The translations under genes were made by a program, and so were the position numbers. Of a stretch of DNA of 34,708 nt, positions 8,427-16,178 are shown one piece after another. Below the pieces are notes generated by a model. The model saw only the letters and a program-made list of their open reading frames with translations. It did no database searches and had not been told where the DNA came from. Each line of letters begins with the position of its first letter. The first letter of the stretch is position 1. Source of the DNA: an uncultured Verrucomicrobiota bacterium (GTDB taxonomy: Bacteria; Verrucomicrobiota; Verrucomicrobiia; Limisphaerales; UBA9464); the NCBI GenBank assembly GCA_903854475.1, contig CAINWP010000184.1:1-34708 (forward strand), given 5' to 3'.

Positions 8427-9142
8427 CCGCACAGACCAAGTGTTTATCAACGAGGTTTCGCCGCTTCGGGGGGCTTTTCTTCCTAATTTGCGGCGTTCTT
8501 TGGGGCCGCATGTTGAATGCCGCTGATAAAGAACAGCTAGTCACCGAATGGTTGACCGCGGCAAAATCCCTCCAGACTTGGGAGGCACAGGTACTTCAAA
8601 CGCGACACTTGAAGGCGTTCACCCAGCCATTGGTTTCTACCGGCAAGGTATGGTTTGCCACCCCTAATCAGTTCCGTTGGCAACTAGGTGAGCCGGTGCA
8701 GTCTCTTGCTTTGCGGGCCGGATCTGAGCTGTGGATTCTCTCCCCAAAATTGCGACGAGCCGAGCATTACCGACTCGATTCCCTGGGCAATGGCCCAGCC
8801 AAAGACTTGATGGGTTTGCTGGATATGGGTTTCCCGAAGGATGAGGCAAGTTTTCGGAAGCAATTCCGGATACTGGATGTTTCCACCAATGCAATGAACT
8901 GGAGCTTTCGGATGGAACCACAGTCCGCGTCGGTGAAAAATATGCTCCCTGAATTGAAGGTGGAAATCGCGGCAGGCACCAAGCAGCTGATCGCCACAGA
9001 ACTGATTCTGAAAGATGGATCCCGCTTGCGAAACGAATTCAAGGAATTGCGGCGCAACTCAGAATTATCGACCGATTTATTCACCACCAATCTGGATGCC
9101 ACATGGAAAATCACGACAAGCGGTCCTCCCCTGAAAAAGTGA
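8423..9142 (+). CDS. LolA-like outer membrane lipoprotein/lipid carrier
   Basis: A 239-residue periplasmic protein with a signal peptide (MTAQTKCLSTRFRRFGGLFFLICGVLWGRMLNA). The mature part has the LolA-like pattern: SLQTWEAQVLQTRHLKAFTQPLVSTGKVWFATPNQFRWQLGEP, then a beta-rich domain ending with SELSTDLFTTNLDATWK. LolA-type proteins ferry hydrophobic lipids across the periplasm; versions in polyene clusters act with MMPL exporters. The ATG at 8423 is chosen over 8375 because it overlaps the upstream stop (ATGA) and begins the signal peptide. The 3' end overlaps the dehydratase gene. Confidence 0.85.
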   Translation: MTAQTKCLSTRFRRFGGLFFLICGVLWGRMLNAADKEQLVTEWLTAAKSLQTWEAQVLQTRHLKAFTQPLVSTGKVWFATPNQFRWQLGEPVQSLALRAGSELWILSPKLRRAEHYRLDSLGNGPAKDLMGLLDMGFPKDEASFRKQFRILDVSTNAMNWSFRMEPQSASVKNMLPELKVEIAAGTKQLIATELILKDGSRLRNEFKELRRNSELSTDLFTTNLDATWKITTSGPPLKK

Positions 9143-9600
9143 CTCTCGATGAAGCATTGAAATCGCTGCCGCATGGAGCTGGTTTCCGATTCATCGACAG
9201 GCTGATCGAACTCATTCCAGGAGTCTCCGGCAGCGGTGAATTTCTTCTCCCGAAAGACCACGCCTCGTTACCCGGGCATTTTCCAGGAAACCCCCTAATG
9301 CCAGGAGTACTCATGGTGGAGGCACTTGCCCAACTGGCCGGTGTGGTCGCCCAATCCGATCCAACTCGCTGTCCTCTTCTCGCGTTAAAACTGACAGGGA
9401 TCCGTCAGGTCAAAATTAATGGCAGTATCCGGCCGGGGCAGACACTAACTATTGAAACTCAGATTTCCGGTCGAATGGGTGGCCTCATACAAGCGCGAGG
9501 GTCTGTCAGCTCAGCGGGACAAGTTCTGTTGCACGGAGAAGTAACCCTGTCCGGCAGTGAACCAGTCCGGCCAGTCCAAGTTCCTCAAGCAAAAGGTTAA
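9103..9600 (+). CDS. FabZ-like 3-hydroxyacyl-ACP dehydratase (hotdog fold)
   Basis: Removes water from 3-hydroxyacyl-ACP to give the trans-2-enoyl-ACP, here probably once per polyene extension cycle. The 165 residues contain LPHGAGFRFIDRLIEL (FabZ N-terminus LPHRyPFLLvDrv) and GHFPGNPLMPGVLMVEALAQLAG with His59 and Glu73 at the catalytic positions, giving a normal FabZ length. Two starts are possible: ATG 9103 (40-nt overlap with the LolA-like gene) or GTG 9139, which overlaps the upstream stop as GTGA and gives MTLDEALKSLPHG, closer to the usual FabZ N-terminus. Last gene of the left operon; the convergent ligase gene ends 11 bp beyond. Confidence 0.9.
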   Translation: MENHDKRSSPEKVTLDEALKSLPHGAGFRFIDRLIELIPGVSGSGEFLLPKDHASLPGHFPGNPLMPGVLMVEALAQLAGVVAQSDPTRCPLLALKLTGIRQVKINGSIRPGQTLTIETQISGRMGGLIQARGSVSSAGQVLLHGEVTLSGSEPVRPVQVPQAKG

Positions 9601-9611
9601 CTTGGCAAGGG

Positions 9612-10868
9612 TTACCCACAGGTAGCCAGAAAACGCTCACGCCACAATTTTCTCGACCGTTTGCCTCGAATATCAGCGGGGATTTCCTCGAGAAACCACC
9701 AGCGGCGCGGTAATTGCCAAGAGGGCAAAGACCGCCCCAAGAAATTTCTGAGTTCCATTTCGCTGACGGGATGTTTCAGAGCCACAGCGGCCACAATGGC
9801 CTCATTCCGCCCGCCTGCCTCAGGGACAGAAAACACCAGCACATCTGCAACCGCTGGATGGTCCCGAATTTGAACTTCGATCGTCTCTGGCCCCACTTTG
9901 CGACCAGCCACGTTGATCAAATCTGTCGAACGTCCCAAAAGCCGGATTTGCCCAGACGGATCCATCTCCGCGAAATCACCGGACCGATAGATCCCACCGC
10001 CCAACCGATCGTCTGATTCAGGATAATAGGTCTCAGCGACGGCAGGGCTTTGCACCTCAAGACACCCATCATCCGCGATATTAAGTTGGACTCCCTTCAT
10101 GGCAGTCCCTGCGACCGTCCAATCACTTCGTGGCTCTGCAGTCCGATCATAGGCAATACCCCCACACTCTGAAGCGCCCAGAAAGTTGTGGACCTTGATG
10201 CCATCCCGTTCGAACAAAAAGCGCTCCAGTTCGACCGGCAACGGTGCGCCAGCGGATATCGCCAGCCGGATACTGCTTGGGAGTTTCCCGCCATTGGCCC
10301 AGGCCTGCCACAGCGCGGGCACTGCGGGCAGACTGACATCCGACCATTGACTGGCCTCTTGAAACACGGCTGCAGGAAAGGCCGACGGGAGCAAAATTAG
10401 TGGGATACCATGCAGCAACAGAGGCAGAACTAGATTGGAAAACCCATAGCTATGAGCCAGCGATATAACCCCCAAATTCGGCGAGTCCTCATGGAGTCCC
10501 ATGGTGGCGACAATCTGCTCAGCATCTGCCGCCATTTGGGCGCCCGATAGACCAATCATCCGGGCTGGACCCGTTGTGCTGGATGTCAGCTTCATGTGGG
10601 AGAACCCCTCAGCTCTTTGGGCTGCTACCGGAGCCTCCTGTCCCGGCTCAAGAGGGCACACCATGCTGCCCATCCGCCATCCGCGAAGAACCTCTATGAC
10701 GAACCCAGCATCGCGTCCCGATGGATGGACGATTCGCGGTACTGCAGGTGCCGACAACAACTCCCGCTGAAGATCTGAAAAGGACCAGACTCGACCACTA
10801 GCCCGATCATAAAGCGCTGGTCGGTCGGTGTGGCTCTCGAGAGTCCTTAGCCACTGTTCGTAAAGCAT
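9612..10868 (-). CDS. AMP-forming acyl-CoA/acyl-ACP synthetase (starter ligase candidate)
   Basis: A 418-residue member of the ANL adenylate-forming superfamily, shorter than typical acyl-CoA ligases (over 500) but near the size of aryl polyene ligases. Motifs: LTSSTTGPAR (phosphate loop, about 94-103, variant of TSGTTGxPK), GASECGGIAYD, YRSGDFAE, GRSTDLINVAGRKVGPETIE (hinge) and GKRSRKLWRE with the C-terminal lysine. It probably activates an aromatic or fatty starter acid and loads it on the ACP. The ATG at 10868 is preceded by AAAGGA at good spacing; the longer frame to 11078 runs under the divergent gene and is rejected. Monocistronic on the minus strand. Confidence 0.88.
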   Translation of the reverse strand: MLYEQWLRTLESHTDRPALYDRASGRVWSFSDLQRELLSAPAVPRIVHPSGRDAGFVIEVLRGWRMGSMVCPLEPGQEAPVAAQRAEGFSHMKLTSSTTGPARMIGLSGAQMAADAEQIVATMGLHEDSPNLGVISLAHSYGFSNLVLPLLLHGIPLILLPSAFPAAVFQEASQWSDVSLPAVPALWQAWANGGKLPSSIRLAISAGAPLPVELERFLFERDGIKVHNFLGASECGGIAYDRTAEPRSDWTVAGTAMKGVQLNIADDGCLEVQSPAVAETYYPESDDRLGGGIYRSGDFAEMDPSGQIRLLGRSTDLINVAGRKVGPETIEVQIRDHPAVADVLVFSVPEAGGRNEAIVAAVALKHPVSEMELRNFLGRSLPSWQLPRRWWFLEEIPADIRGKRSRKLWRERFLATCG

Positions 10869-10942
10869 CGTCCTTTCTGTTTGGCCAGCGAATGCTTGTC
10901 CGCGCAAGCTGTATGTCGAATGAAGGAAGCCATTCAACGACC

Positions 10943-11713
10943 ATGCCTGATCTCGGCAGTATCCTAAACCGTCCAATTCCCGAGCCAACCAAAGGCCTGC
11001 TCGATAGGGAATTTGATTTCTGGCGAGACACTCTGGGCTTTCGAAATGAAACAGAATGGGTTTATGGCAGGGACCCAAAAACCGGGAAACAAACGCACCA
11101 GCCCGCCAACCCCAAGCCCTCTTACAGCCTGCGTTGCTTCGTGATGGCTCGGACGGTTCAGCAGTTTCACCTTCATTCAGAATTTCAGCCCCAGGAGGCG
11201 CGTTTGTCGGCCAATGAATACCGATGCCGAGTGCAAGAGGTTGTTCGACGGGATCCCCGCAAACGATTGCTCTGCGACCGTCGGATACAGTTCCCAGGAT
11301 ATGCCGGACTCAGAGAGTTGAGCGACAGCCTGCCGGAGGTCATCAAATCGGTCGCTGGGGGCGCTTGGCGAAGCTACGCTCAGCGTGGGAATTGGAGGAT
11401 GGTTCTCCCGTTCCTGAGATCGTCTCAGATCAAGGAATCCCAGCGAATTGCCGATGCCGTCGCTCAAAGGGGAACGGCCGTCATTCATGTCGCTGATTTC
11501 CCGCGTCTCCAGATCAACCACGCGATTCTGGGGTACGCGTCACGCACCACGGCTTCAGACATTTCGATCAGCACCTACGATCCGAATGACCCTGCTAAAC
11601 CTCTCGAACTCACTTTCAGTCTGAATGAGTCCCGCTTTCTGCTCCCTTCAACGGCGTACTACATCGGTGGCTGGGTGAACGCTTACGAGGTCTACTGCAG
11701 CTTTTGGCGCTGA
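10943..11713 (+). CDS. uncharacterised cluster protein, possibly papain-like fold
   Basis: About 256 residues from ATG 10943 (ATG 10913 and 10892 are also in frame; an AAGGAAG box lies 13 nt before 10943). No signal peptide or membrane segment. The C-terminal part has INHAILGYASR (His at about 193) followed by ISISTYDPNDP, which resembles the NHxVLxYGY ... YDPNxP arrangement around the catalytic histidine in papain-like (C39-like) proteins; a nucleophilic cysteine could not be assigned, so activity is uncertain. The N-terminal half is rich in Arg, with REFDFWRDTLGFRNETEWVY. It is divergent from the ligase gene, and its 3' end overlaps the opposite small membrane gene by 22 nt. The function is not recognised. 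Confidence 0.7.
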   Translation: MPDLGSILNRPIPEPTKGLLDREFDFWRDTLGFRNETEWVYGRDPKTGKQTHQPANPKPSYSLRCFVMARTVQQFHLHSEFQPQEARLSANEYRCRVQEVVRRDPRKRLLCDRRIQFPGYAGLRELSDSLPEVIKSVAGGAWRSYAQRGNWRMVLPFLRSSQIKESQRIADAVAQRGTAVIHVADFPRLQINHAILGYASRTTASDISISTYDPNDPAKPLELTFSLNESRFLLPSTAYYIGGWVNAYEVYCSFWR

Positions 11714-12090
11714 TCTCCCGCAGTAAGGATTTTTGAACGAGGGATGAACGTCAAAAACGTGAACCCAAAGAACACAAGGCCGCAGGCATTGACGCCCATC
11801 GAGTAGCCCAACTTGTAGATTCGCCCACTGTTGCGAGCGGAGTAAATCTCCTGCTCCTGACCGGCAAGCAACGTCGGCCACGCCATTGGCATGATGGCCC
11901 CGTGGAGCATACCCCGGAAAAACCCCGGAGCCTCAGCCAACTGGGCATCCCAACGGACCGCTGCACCTGCAATCCAACCCATCAGCAAGGCCATCGCCAA
12001 GAATTGAAGCACCTTGCGAACAACACCGAGGGTCCTGCGTAAAATGGATGCACCTTGTTCAGTGCCTGGGTTTTTGGTCCTATCTTGCAT
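11692..12090 (-). CDS. small two-helix membrane protein of the cluster
   Basis: A 132-residue protein with two predicted membrane segments (VLQFLAMALLMGWIAGAAV and MGVNACGLVFFGFTFLTFI), a basic N-terminus (LRRTLGVVRKV) and a short amphipathic middle; no family recognised. The ATG at 12090 is used (a TTG one codon earlier is also possible). It is head-to-head with the methyltransferase gene, with only two bases between the start codons, and its 3' end overlaps the preceding plus-strand gene by 22 nt. Conserved placement in the cluster would suggest a membrane role for product assembly, but this is inference only. Confidence 0.65.
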   Translation of the reverse strand: MQDRTKNPGTEQGASILRRTLGVVRKVLQFLAMALLMGWIAGAAVRWDAQLAEAPGFFRGMLHGAIMPMAWPTLLAGQEQEIYSARNSGRIYKLGYSMGVNACGLVFFGFTFLTFIPRSKILTAGDQRQKLQ

Positions 12091-12092
12091 CA

Positions 12093-12845
12093 ATGTTTCT
12101 CCGCCGCCGGGATCTCACTCCAGAATACTTTGACTCGCCAGAGCGGACCTCAACTGAGCTTGCCGAACACTACGAGTGGCTGGGGCGGATGAACAAGCTC
12201 ACTCAATTTGACCGACCTTTTCGCATCTGGATTCCAGAGCTTCTAGGAGTCGAAGCCTGCAAACAGCTCTCCATTGTCGATCTGGGTGCAGGGTGTGGGA
12301 TGTTGGGACAGACATTGACTCAGTTTGCACGAGGTCATGGTTGGGATTGGCGGTTTACCAACGTGGATATCAACCTGCCGCAACCTGGAACCAAGGATTC
12401 AACTTCAGCAACCTGGGTTAAAGCCTCAGTCACGGATCTCCCTTTCGCTGCAAATTCGTTCGATCTAGCGATTGGAACAACCATGACCCATCACCTCAGT
12501 AGTGATGCCGATGTCACGGCCCATTTCCGCGAGGCTAGGAGGGTCGCACGCCAAGCTGTCTTAATCTGCGATATGGTTCGCAGCCCGTTTTTTCTAATTG
12601 CACTCTGGGCGGTGCTCGTCGCGCTCAGGGCACCGAAAGAGTTTCGACAAGATGGAGTTCAATCCGTCAAACGTGGGTGGCTGGAGTCTGAGTGGCGGCG
12701 ACTGGCAGCCTTGGCTGGAATGAATAAAGCACGGGTTTGGTCCGAGCATGGCACTCGAATTCTTTTGGCTCATTGCCTTAGGGACGGCACCGCCGAGCAG
12801 CCTGATACCAAAGAAACCAACGGACCGCGTCCCTCAGCGGTCTGA
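12093..12845 (+). CDS. SAM-dependent class I methyltransferase
   Basis: A 250-residue Rossmann-type methyltransferase. Motif I is VDLGAGCGMLG (62-72), followed by FTNVDIN at the acidic end of strand 2, VTDLPFAANSFDLAIGTTMTHHLSSD (motif IV/post-motif), and RRVARQAVLICDMV. The N-terminus MFLRRRDLTPEYFDSPERT supports the ATG at 12093; the longer frame to 12048 overlaps the divergent gene. A hydrophobic stretch FFLIALWAVLVAL suggests membrane association. It probably O- or C-methylates the polyene head group, as methyltransferases do in pigment clusters (inference). The last 68 nt overlap the convergent glycosyltransferase gene. Confidence 0.88.
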   Translation: MFLRRRDLTPEYFDSPERTSTELAEHYEWLGRMNKLTQFDRPFRIWIPELLGVEACKQLSIVDLGAGCGMLGQTLTQFARGHGWDWRFTNVDINLPQPGTKDSTSATWVKASVTDLPFAANSFDLAIGTTMTHHLSSDADVTAHFREARRVARQAVLICDMVRSPFFLIALWAVLVALRAPKEFRQDGVQSVKRGWLESEWRRLAALAGMNKARVWSEHGTRILLAHCLRDGTAEQPDTKETNGPRPSAV

Positions 12846-13446
12846 TCTTGCTGTCCTGATCATCGTAGCGTGCCTCGATTGGTAAAAACTCAATCCGATG
12901 ACCGGCTCGGGCAAAGGCAAAGCACATCTCCGATTCGATCTCGAAGTGATCCGCTTTGAGATTGAGTCGAAGGAGGGGTGCCAGATTAACCAGCCGATAA
13001 CCGCACTGGGAATCTGGCAGGGGCATTTGGCAAAGCTCTGAAAGCCGGCGACTCATCCACTGGTTGGTCCAGCGCCGGATTCGAGGCACCGAACCCGTTT
13101 CACCTGCAAAACGATTCCCGATTACCAGATCGGCACCGATGGACTCTTGGTAACTGATGAAACGCGGAGCATCATTTGGATCGTGCTGGCCATCGCCATC
13201 CAGCAGAAGAACTCGAGTCGCACCGAGTCGGGCAGCCGCATCCCATCCATACCGCATGGCCGCTCCCTTTCCTGAATTGGTTTGAAGATCGAGCACCAGC
13301 GCACCGGCCGATCTGGCTGCAGATCCAGTCGCATCTTTAGACTGATCATTGACCACAATAATCGAGTCAACCCAGCCGCGAAGCCCAACGATCACCGGTC
13401 CAATGGTCGTCTCCTCGTTCCGACATGGGATGACGGCGGTTAGCAC
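12778..13446 (-). CDS. family 2 glycosyltransferase (dolichol-phosphate mannosyltransferase-like)
   Basis: A 222-residue GT-A enzyme: AVIPCRNEETTIGPVI at the N-terminus, VVNDQSKDAT (32-41), NSGKGAAMRYGWDAA, and the metal-binding LLDGDGQHDP (81-90). No C-terminal membrane helices are present, so it is a soluble or peripheral catalytic domain transferring a sugar from a nucleotide-sugar donor, perhaps to the cluster product or a lipid carrier. Start is GTG at 13446; no strong Shine-Dalgarno. It is convergent and overlapping (68 nt) with the methyltransferase gene, and divergent from the radical SAM gene 55 bp away. Confidence 0.88.
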   Translation of the reverse strand: MLTAVIPCRNEETTIGPVIVGLRGWVDSIIVVNDQSKDATGSAARSAGALVLDLQTNSGKGAAMRYGWDAAARLGATRVLLLDGDGQHDPNDAPRFISYQESIGADLVIGNRFAGETGSVPRIRRWTNQWMSRRLSELCQMPLPDSQCGYRLVNLAPLLRLNLKADHFEIESEMCFAFARAGHRIEFLPIEARYDDQDSKIRPLRDAVRWFLWYQAARRCRP

Positions 13447-13501
13447 TGCTGAAGGCTTCCCGATGCCTTGGCTACCCGTCCACTAAACAAAGGCATTCTG
13501 A

Positions 13502-14557
13502 TTGAACTACCCGACGCTAGATAGTGTGCCTTACCCTGCACCTGTGGCTCAATTCCCGACAACCCAGCAGTTGGAATCCCAAGGTCCACTCCAGCAGGAG
13601 TTGCATGAAGCCGCGCTTGCGACGGCACGAAAAACCTTTGGTCGCGCGGTCTATGTCCGCGGTGTCGTTGAGGTTTCCAATTATTGCAGAGAAAACTGCC
13701 ATTACTGCGGTATGCGGCGCTCCAACCGAGGGTTGAACCGATACAGGGCGGAAGCGGATAACCTTCTGCGCATGTTGCTTGATGAACGGCCGAAGTGCAT
13801 CACCGACATCAACATTCAGGCTGGGGAAGATCCGGTGGCAGTCCGTGAAGTGGTCATGCCTCTGGTTCGCGCACTGAAGGCGTCGACGACCTTGGGAATT
13901 AGCGTGTGCCTGGGAACCCTTTCCCCTGACTTGACCCGTGACCTGCAAGAGGCGGGCGCTGCTGTTTACATCATCAAGTTCGAACTGGCGAACGCCGACC
14001 TCTACCGGGATCTCGAAGCCCCAGGCACCTTGGAGGAGCGCACCAACTACATACGGTGGCTTGCCGCTGAAGGTTGGGAAATCAGCTCAGGTTTCATCGC
14101 CGGTCTACCCGGCCAAGGGATTGAGGCAACTCTAGAGAACTTTAGATTGGCCGATTCGTTGCCGCTGGTGGGTTGCAGCGTCAGTCCTTTTATTCCAGGC
14201 GATGCCACTCCACTCGCATCGTCGGAATCAGCGAGTCTGGATCTGACACTCAACTGCATGGCTGCCCTCCGTATCATGCGGCCTGATTGGGTTATCCCGG
14301 CGGTCAGTGCCTTAAATCTGGCCGGCCCCGGATCTGGATATCAGCGCGGGTTAATGGCAGGTGCAAACCTGTGCACGATCAACCTGACCCCAGAGCGCCT
14401 TCGAGAAGATTACCTCCTCTACCGTAAGGACCGCTTCATCATGAATGAGGAACGGATTCTGAACGCGATTCAGTCAGTCGGTTGTCATCCGTCAACAACC
14501 AGCCTAGCAGAACGTTTTGCGCGGCACTCGCCTCGCTCGGCACTGATTACGGCCTAA
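13502..14557 (+). CDS. HydE/PylB-like radical SAM enzyme
   Basis: A 351-residue radical SAM protein. Cys62-x3-Cys66-x2-Cys69 in SNYCRENCHYCGMRRSN binds the 4Fe-4S cluster; the surrounding RGVVEVSNYCRENCHYCGMR, RYR, IQAGEDP, KFELANADLYRDL, GFIAGLPGQGIE, SPFIPGDATPLAS and the late NLTPERLREDYLLY closely follow the HydE/PylB/BioB group. HydE helps assemble the [FeFe]-hydrogenase cofactor and PylB rearranges lysine, but no hydrogenase or pyrrolysine gene is in the window, so a role in making a building block or tailoring the cluster product is likely (inference). Start is TTG at 13502 with AAAGG eight bases before. The 3' end overlaps the next, opposite gene by 11 nt. Confidence 0.88.
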   Translation: MNYPTLDSVPYPAPVAQFPTTQQLESQGPLQQELHEAALATARKTFGRAVYVRGVVEVSNYCRENCHYCGMRRSNRGLNRYRAEADNLLRMLLDERPKCITDINIQAGEDPVAVREVVMPLVRALKASTTLGISVCLGTLSPDLTRDLQEAGAAVYIIKFELANADLYRDLEAPGTLEERTNYIRWLAAEGWEISSGFIAGLPGQGIEATLENFRLADSLPLVGCSVSPFIPGDATPLASSESASLDLTLNCMAALRIMRPDWVIPAVSALNLAGPGSGYQRGLMAGANLCTINLTPERLREDYLLYRKDRFIMNEERILNAIQSVGCHPSTTSLAERFARHSPRSALITA

Positions 14558-16082
14558 TCGGAGGTGTATTCTCTAAGGGTTCCTGCACGAACCAACTCCG
14601 CCATCCCTCAGCCAATTCCAGCTTCATGTAGCGAGTGAAGGCTTTGAGGATGTCGGAACCGGTCGATCTTTCTGGGAGAAAACCGTTTAAGAGAAATCGC
14701 CGCCCGTTGTTGTGCTTTCCTGCTGTGCCTCGCCGACGTCGGTCGCGCGCCATCCGGGCTAACCTCCGATTGTAAAAACTCATCAACCGGAATGGGACTG
14801 CACTTGGGGGAGTAGAGAACACGGGTTCAAGGAGGGCTCGTTCCCCGCGTTCTACCGGCTGAGAAACGACACCCGCGTAGTACATCCCAAGATCCAGATG
14901 AAATGCGATCGACATGAGCTCGAAGTCGCCGAAGACATCGTACTTGTCTTTGTAAATCGCCTTGAACCACCGATCGTACGACTTACAGAAGTCCTGATTG
15001 AATCGCCCGACCAGAGGTTTGGTGTCTTGGCCTTCCAGATGGTTTCCAATCAACTCGACCGCCCTGCTGACTGTGTATGATAGCCAGTCCATCCCAGGGC
15101 TGTAAAATGGGTCTAAAAAGCCCGCAGCATCCCCCACCAACACGAACCCGTCTCCGGCGAACCGGGACGAACAATAGGCCAAGTGAGACCTCCAGTTCGC
15201 ATCCCCGTCAACAGGTTCAGCCTCCGCCAACAACTCGCGTGGGACCGGATGTTGCGAAAGGAAAGTTCGCAGCCGTTCTGGAATCGAATCTCCGGGAGGG
15301 ATCTCAACTCGACGATGATCAAAAACGACTCCAATGGAAGTCTCGCCACCTTTAAGCGGAATGCACCAAGCCCACCAACCGTCGCCCATGAAATGATTGG
15401 TCGCCGTGCCTCGAACCCCTTTGCAGGCGGATGCCCATTCGGGGAAACGACCAGCGAGTTCCAATCCGTCGAAATCTTTAACCTTCTTCCAACGAGTCCA
15501 AATCGCTGAAGTCGGGTGCTCGGCGTTCCGGTGAAACCAACCGTTTTGACGCGCAAGCAACGCTGTGAACCCAGTAGCGTCGACCACCCATCGAGCTCTA
15601 ACTGTCCGTCTCACTCCCAGTGTTTCGAGGTCGACGGTCTGCAACCCACCATCCGCAAGTCTAACACGGTTAACCTTGGCTGGTCGGATGACTTGCACGC
15701 CTGACCGCTCTGCTTGGCTCAGCACTTCAAGATCCAGGGTTGAGCGATCGACCTGCCAAGCAGGCATTCTTGCCAGATATCGCCCCCCAACTTCAGAACA
15801 TTGATCCAACTGACTGGTTTGATCATTGCTGAACCAGAATCGCATCCCCTGTTTGTTGAGGTGGTTCTCGTTCAGGTATTGAGTCAGGCCAAGAACTCGA
15901 GAGAGAAAAAAACCGCTCACCTCAACAGTCGCTTCACCCACACGGCGACCGAAGTCCGCCGACTTCTCGATGACAGCGATTTTGCAGCCAGGAAAACGCC
16001 GCGATAGGAGCAACCCTGTGGAAGAACCGGCCAATGAACCACCGAGGATGACCACGTCGTAGATGTTCGTGTCCGAGTCCAA
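14547..16082 (-). CDS. flavin-dependent halogenase-like FAD oxidoreductase (second copy)
   Basis: A 511-residue flavoprotein, only distantly similar to the first copy. Motifs: GGSLAGS (14-20), RRVGEATVE (46-54; the GEAT turn of tryptophan halogenases), Lys77 in LNKQGMRFWF, WWAWCIP (236-242, fits WxWxIP) and GDAAGFLDPFYSPG with FLDPFYSPG (322-330, fits FxxPxxSxG). It has a long C-terminal extension, rich in Arg/aromatics, that may bind membrane or partner. Predicted to halogenate or hydroxylate the polyene or its aromatic end. Start is TTG at 16082 after an AGG-containing stretch; no in-frame ATG is near. Divergent from the ketosynthase operon. Confidence 0.83.
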   Translation of the reverse strand: MDSDTNIYDVVILGGSLAGSSTGLLLSRRFPGCKIAVIEKSADFGRRVGEATVEVSGFFLSRVLGLTQYLNENHLNKQGMRFWFSNDQTSQLDQCSEVGGRYLARMPAWQVDRSTLDLEVLSQAERSGVQVIRPAKVNRVRLADGGLQTVDLETLGVRRTVRARWVVDATGFTALLARQNGWFHRNAEHPTSAIWTRWKKVKDFDGLELAGRFPEWASACKGVRGTATNHFMGDGWWAWCIPLKGGETSIGVVFDHRRVEIPPGDSIPERLRTFLSQHPVPRELLAEAEPVDGDANWRSHLAYCSSRFAGDGFVLVGDAAGFLDPFYSPGMDWLSYTVSRAVELIGNHLEGQDTKPLVGRFNQDFCKSYDRWFKAIYKDKYDVFGDFELMSIAFHLDLGMYYAGVVSQPVERGERALLEPVFSTPPSAVPFRLMSFYNRRLARMARDRRRRGTAGKHNNGRRFLLNGFLPERSTGSDILKAFTRYMKLELAEGWRSWFVQEPLENTPPIRP

Positions 16083-16093
16083 CTGACCTGAGA

Positions 16094-16130
16094 TTCTATA
16101 GAAATCTTGGATTTATTGGAACGAAATCCA
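16094..16130. promoter_or_regulatory. palindromic operator candidates between divergent cluster operons
   Basis: In the 96-bp gap between the second flavoprotein gene and the ketosynthase gene lie a perfect 10-bp palindrome TTCTATAGAA (16094-16103) and a 7-bp inverted repeat TGGATTT (16108-16114) / AAATCCA (16124-16130) with a 9-bp spacer. They are placed where one regulator could control both directions. No regulator gene is present in the window; the function is inferred. Confidence 0.4.
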
Positions 16131-16178
16131 TCGAACGCTGAGGGGAGGGTTTGACCTCGATAAAACCCGGGGCCTACG

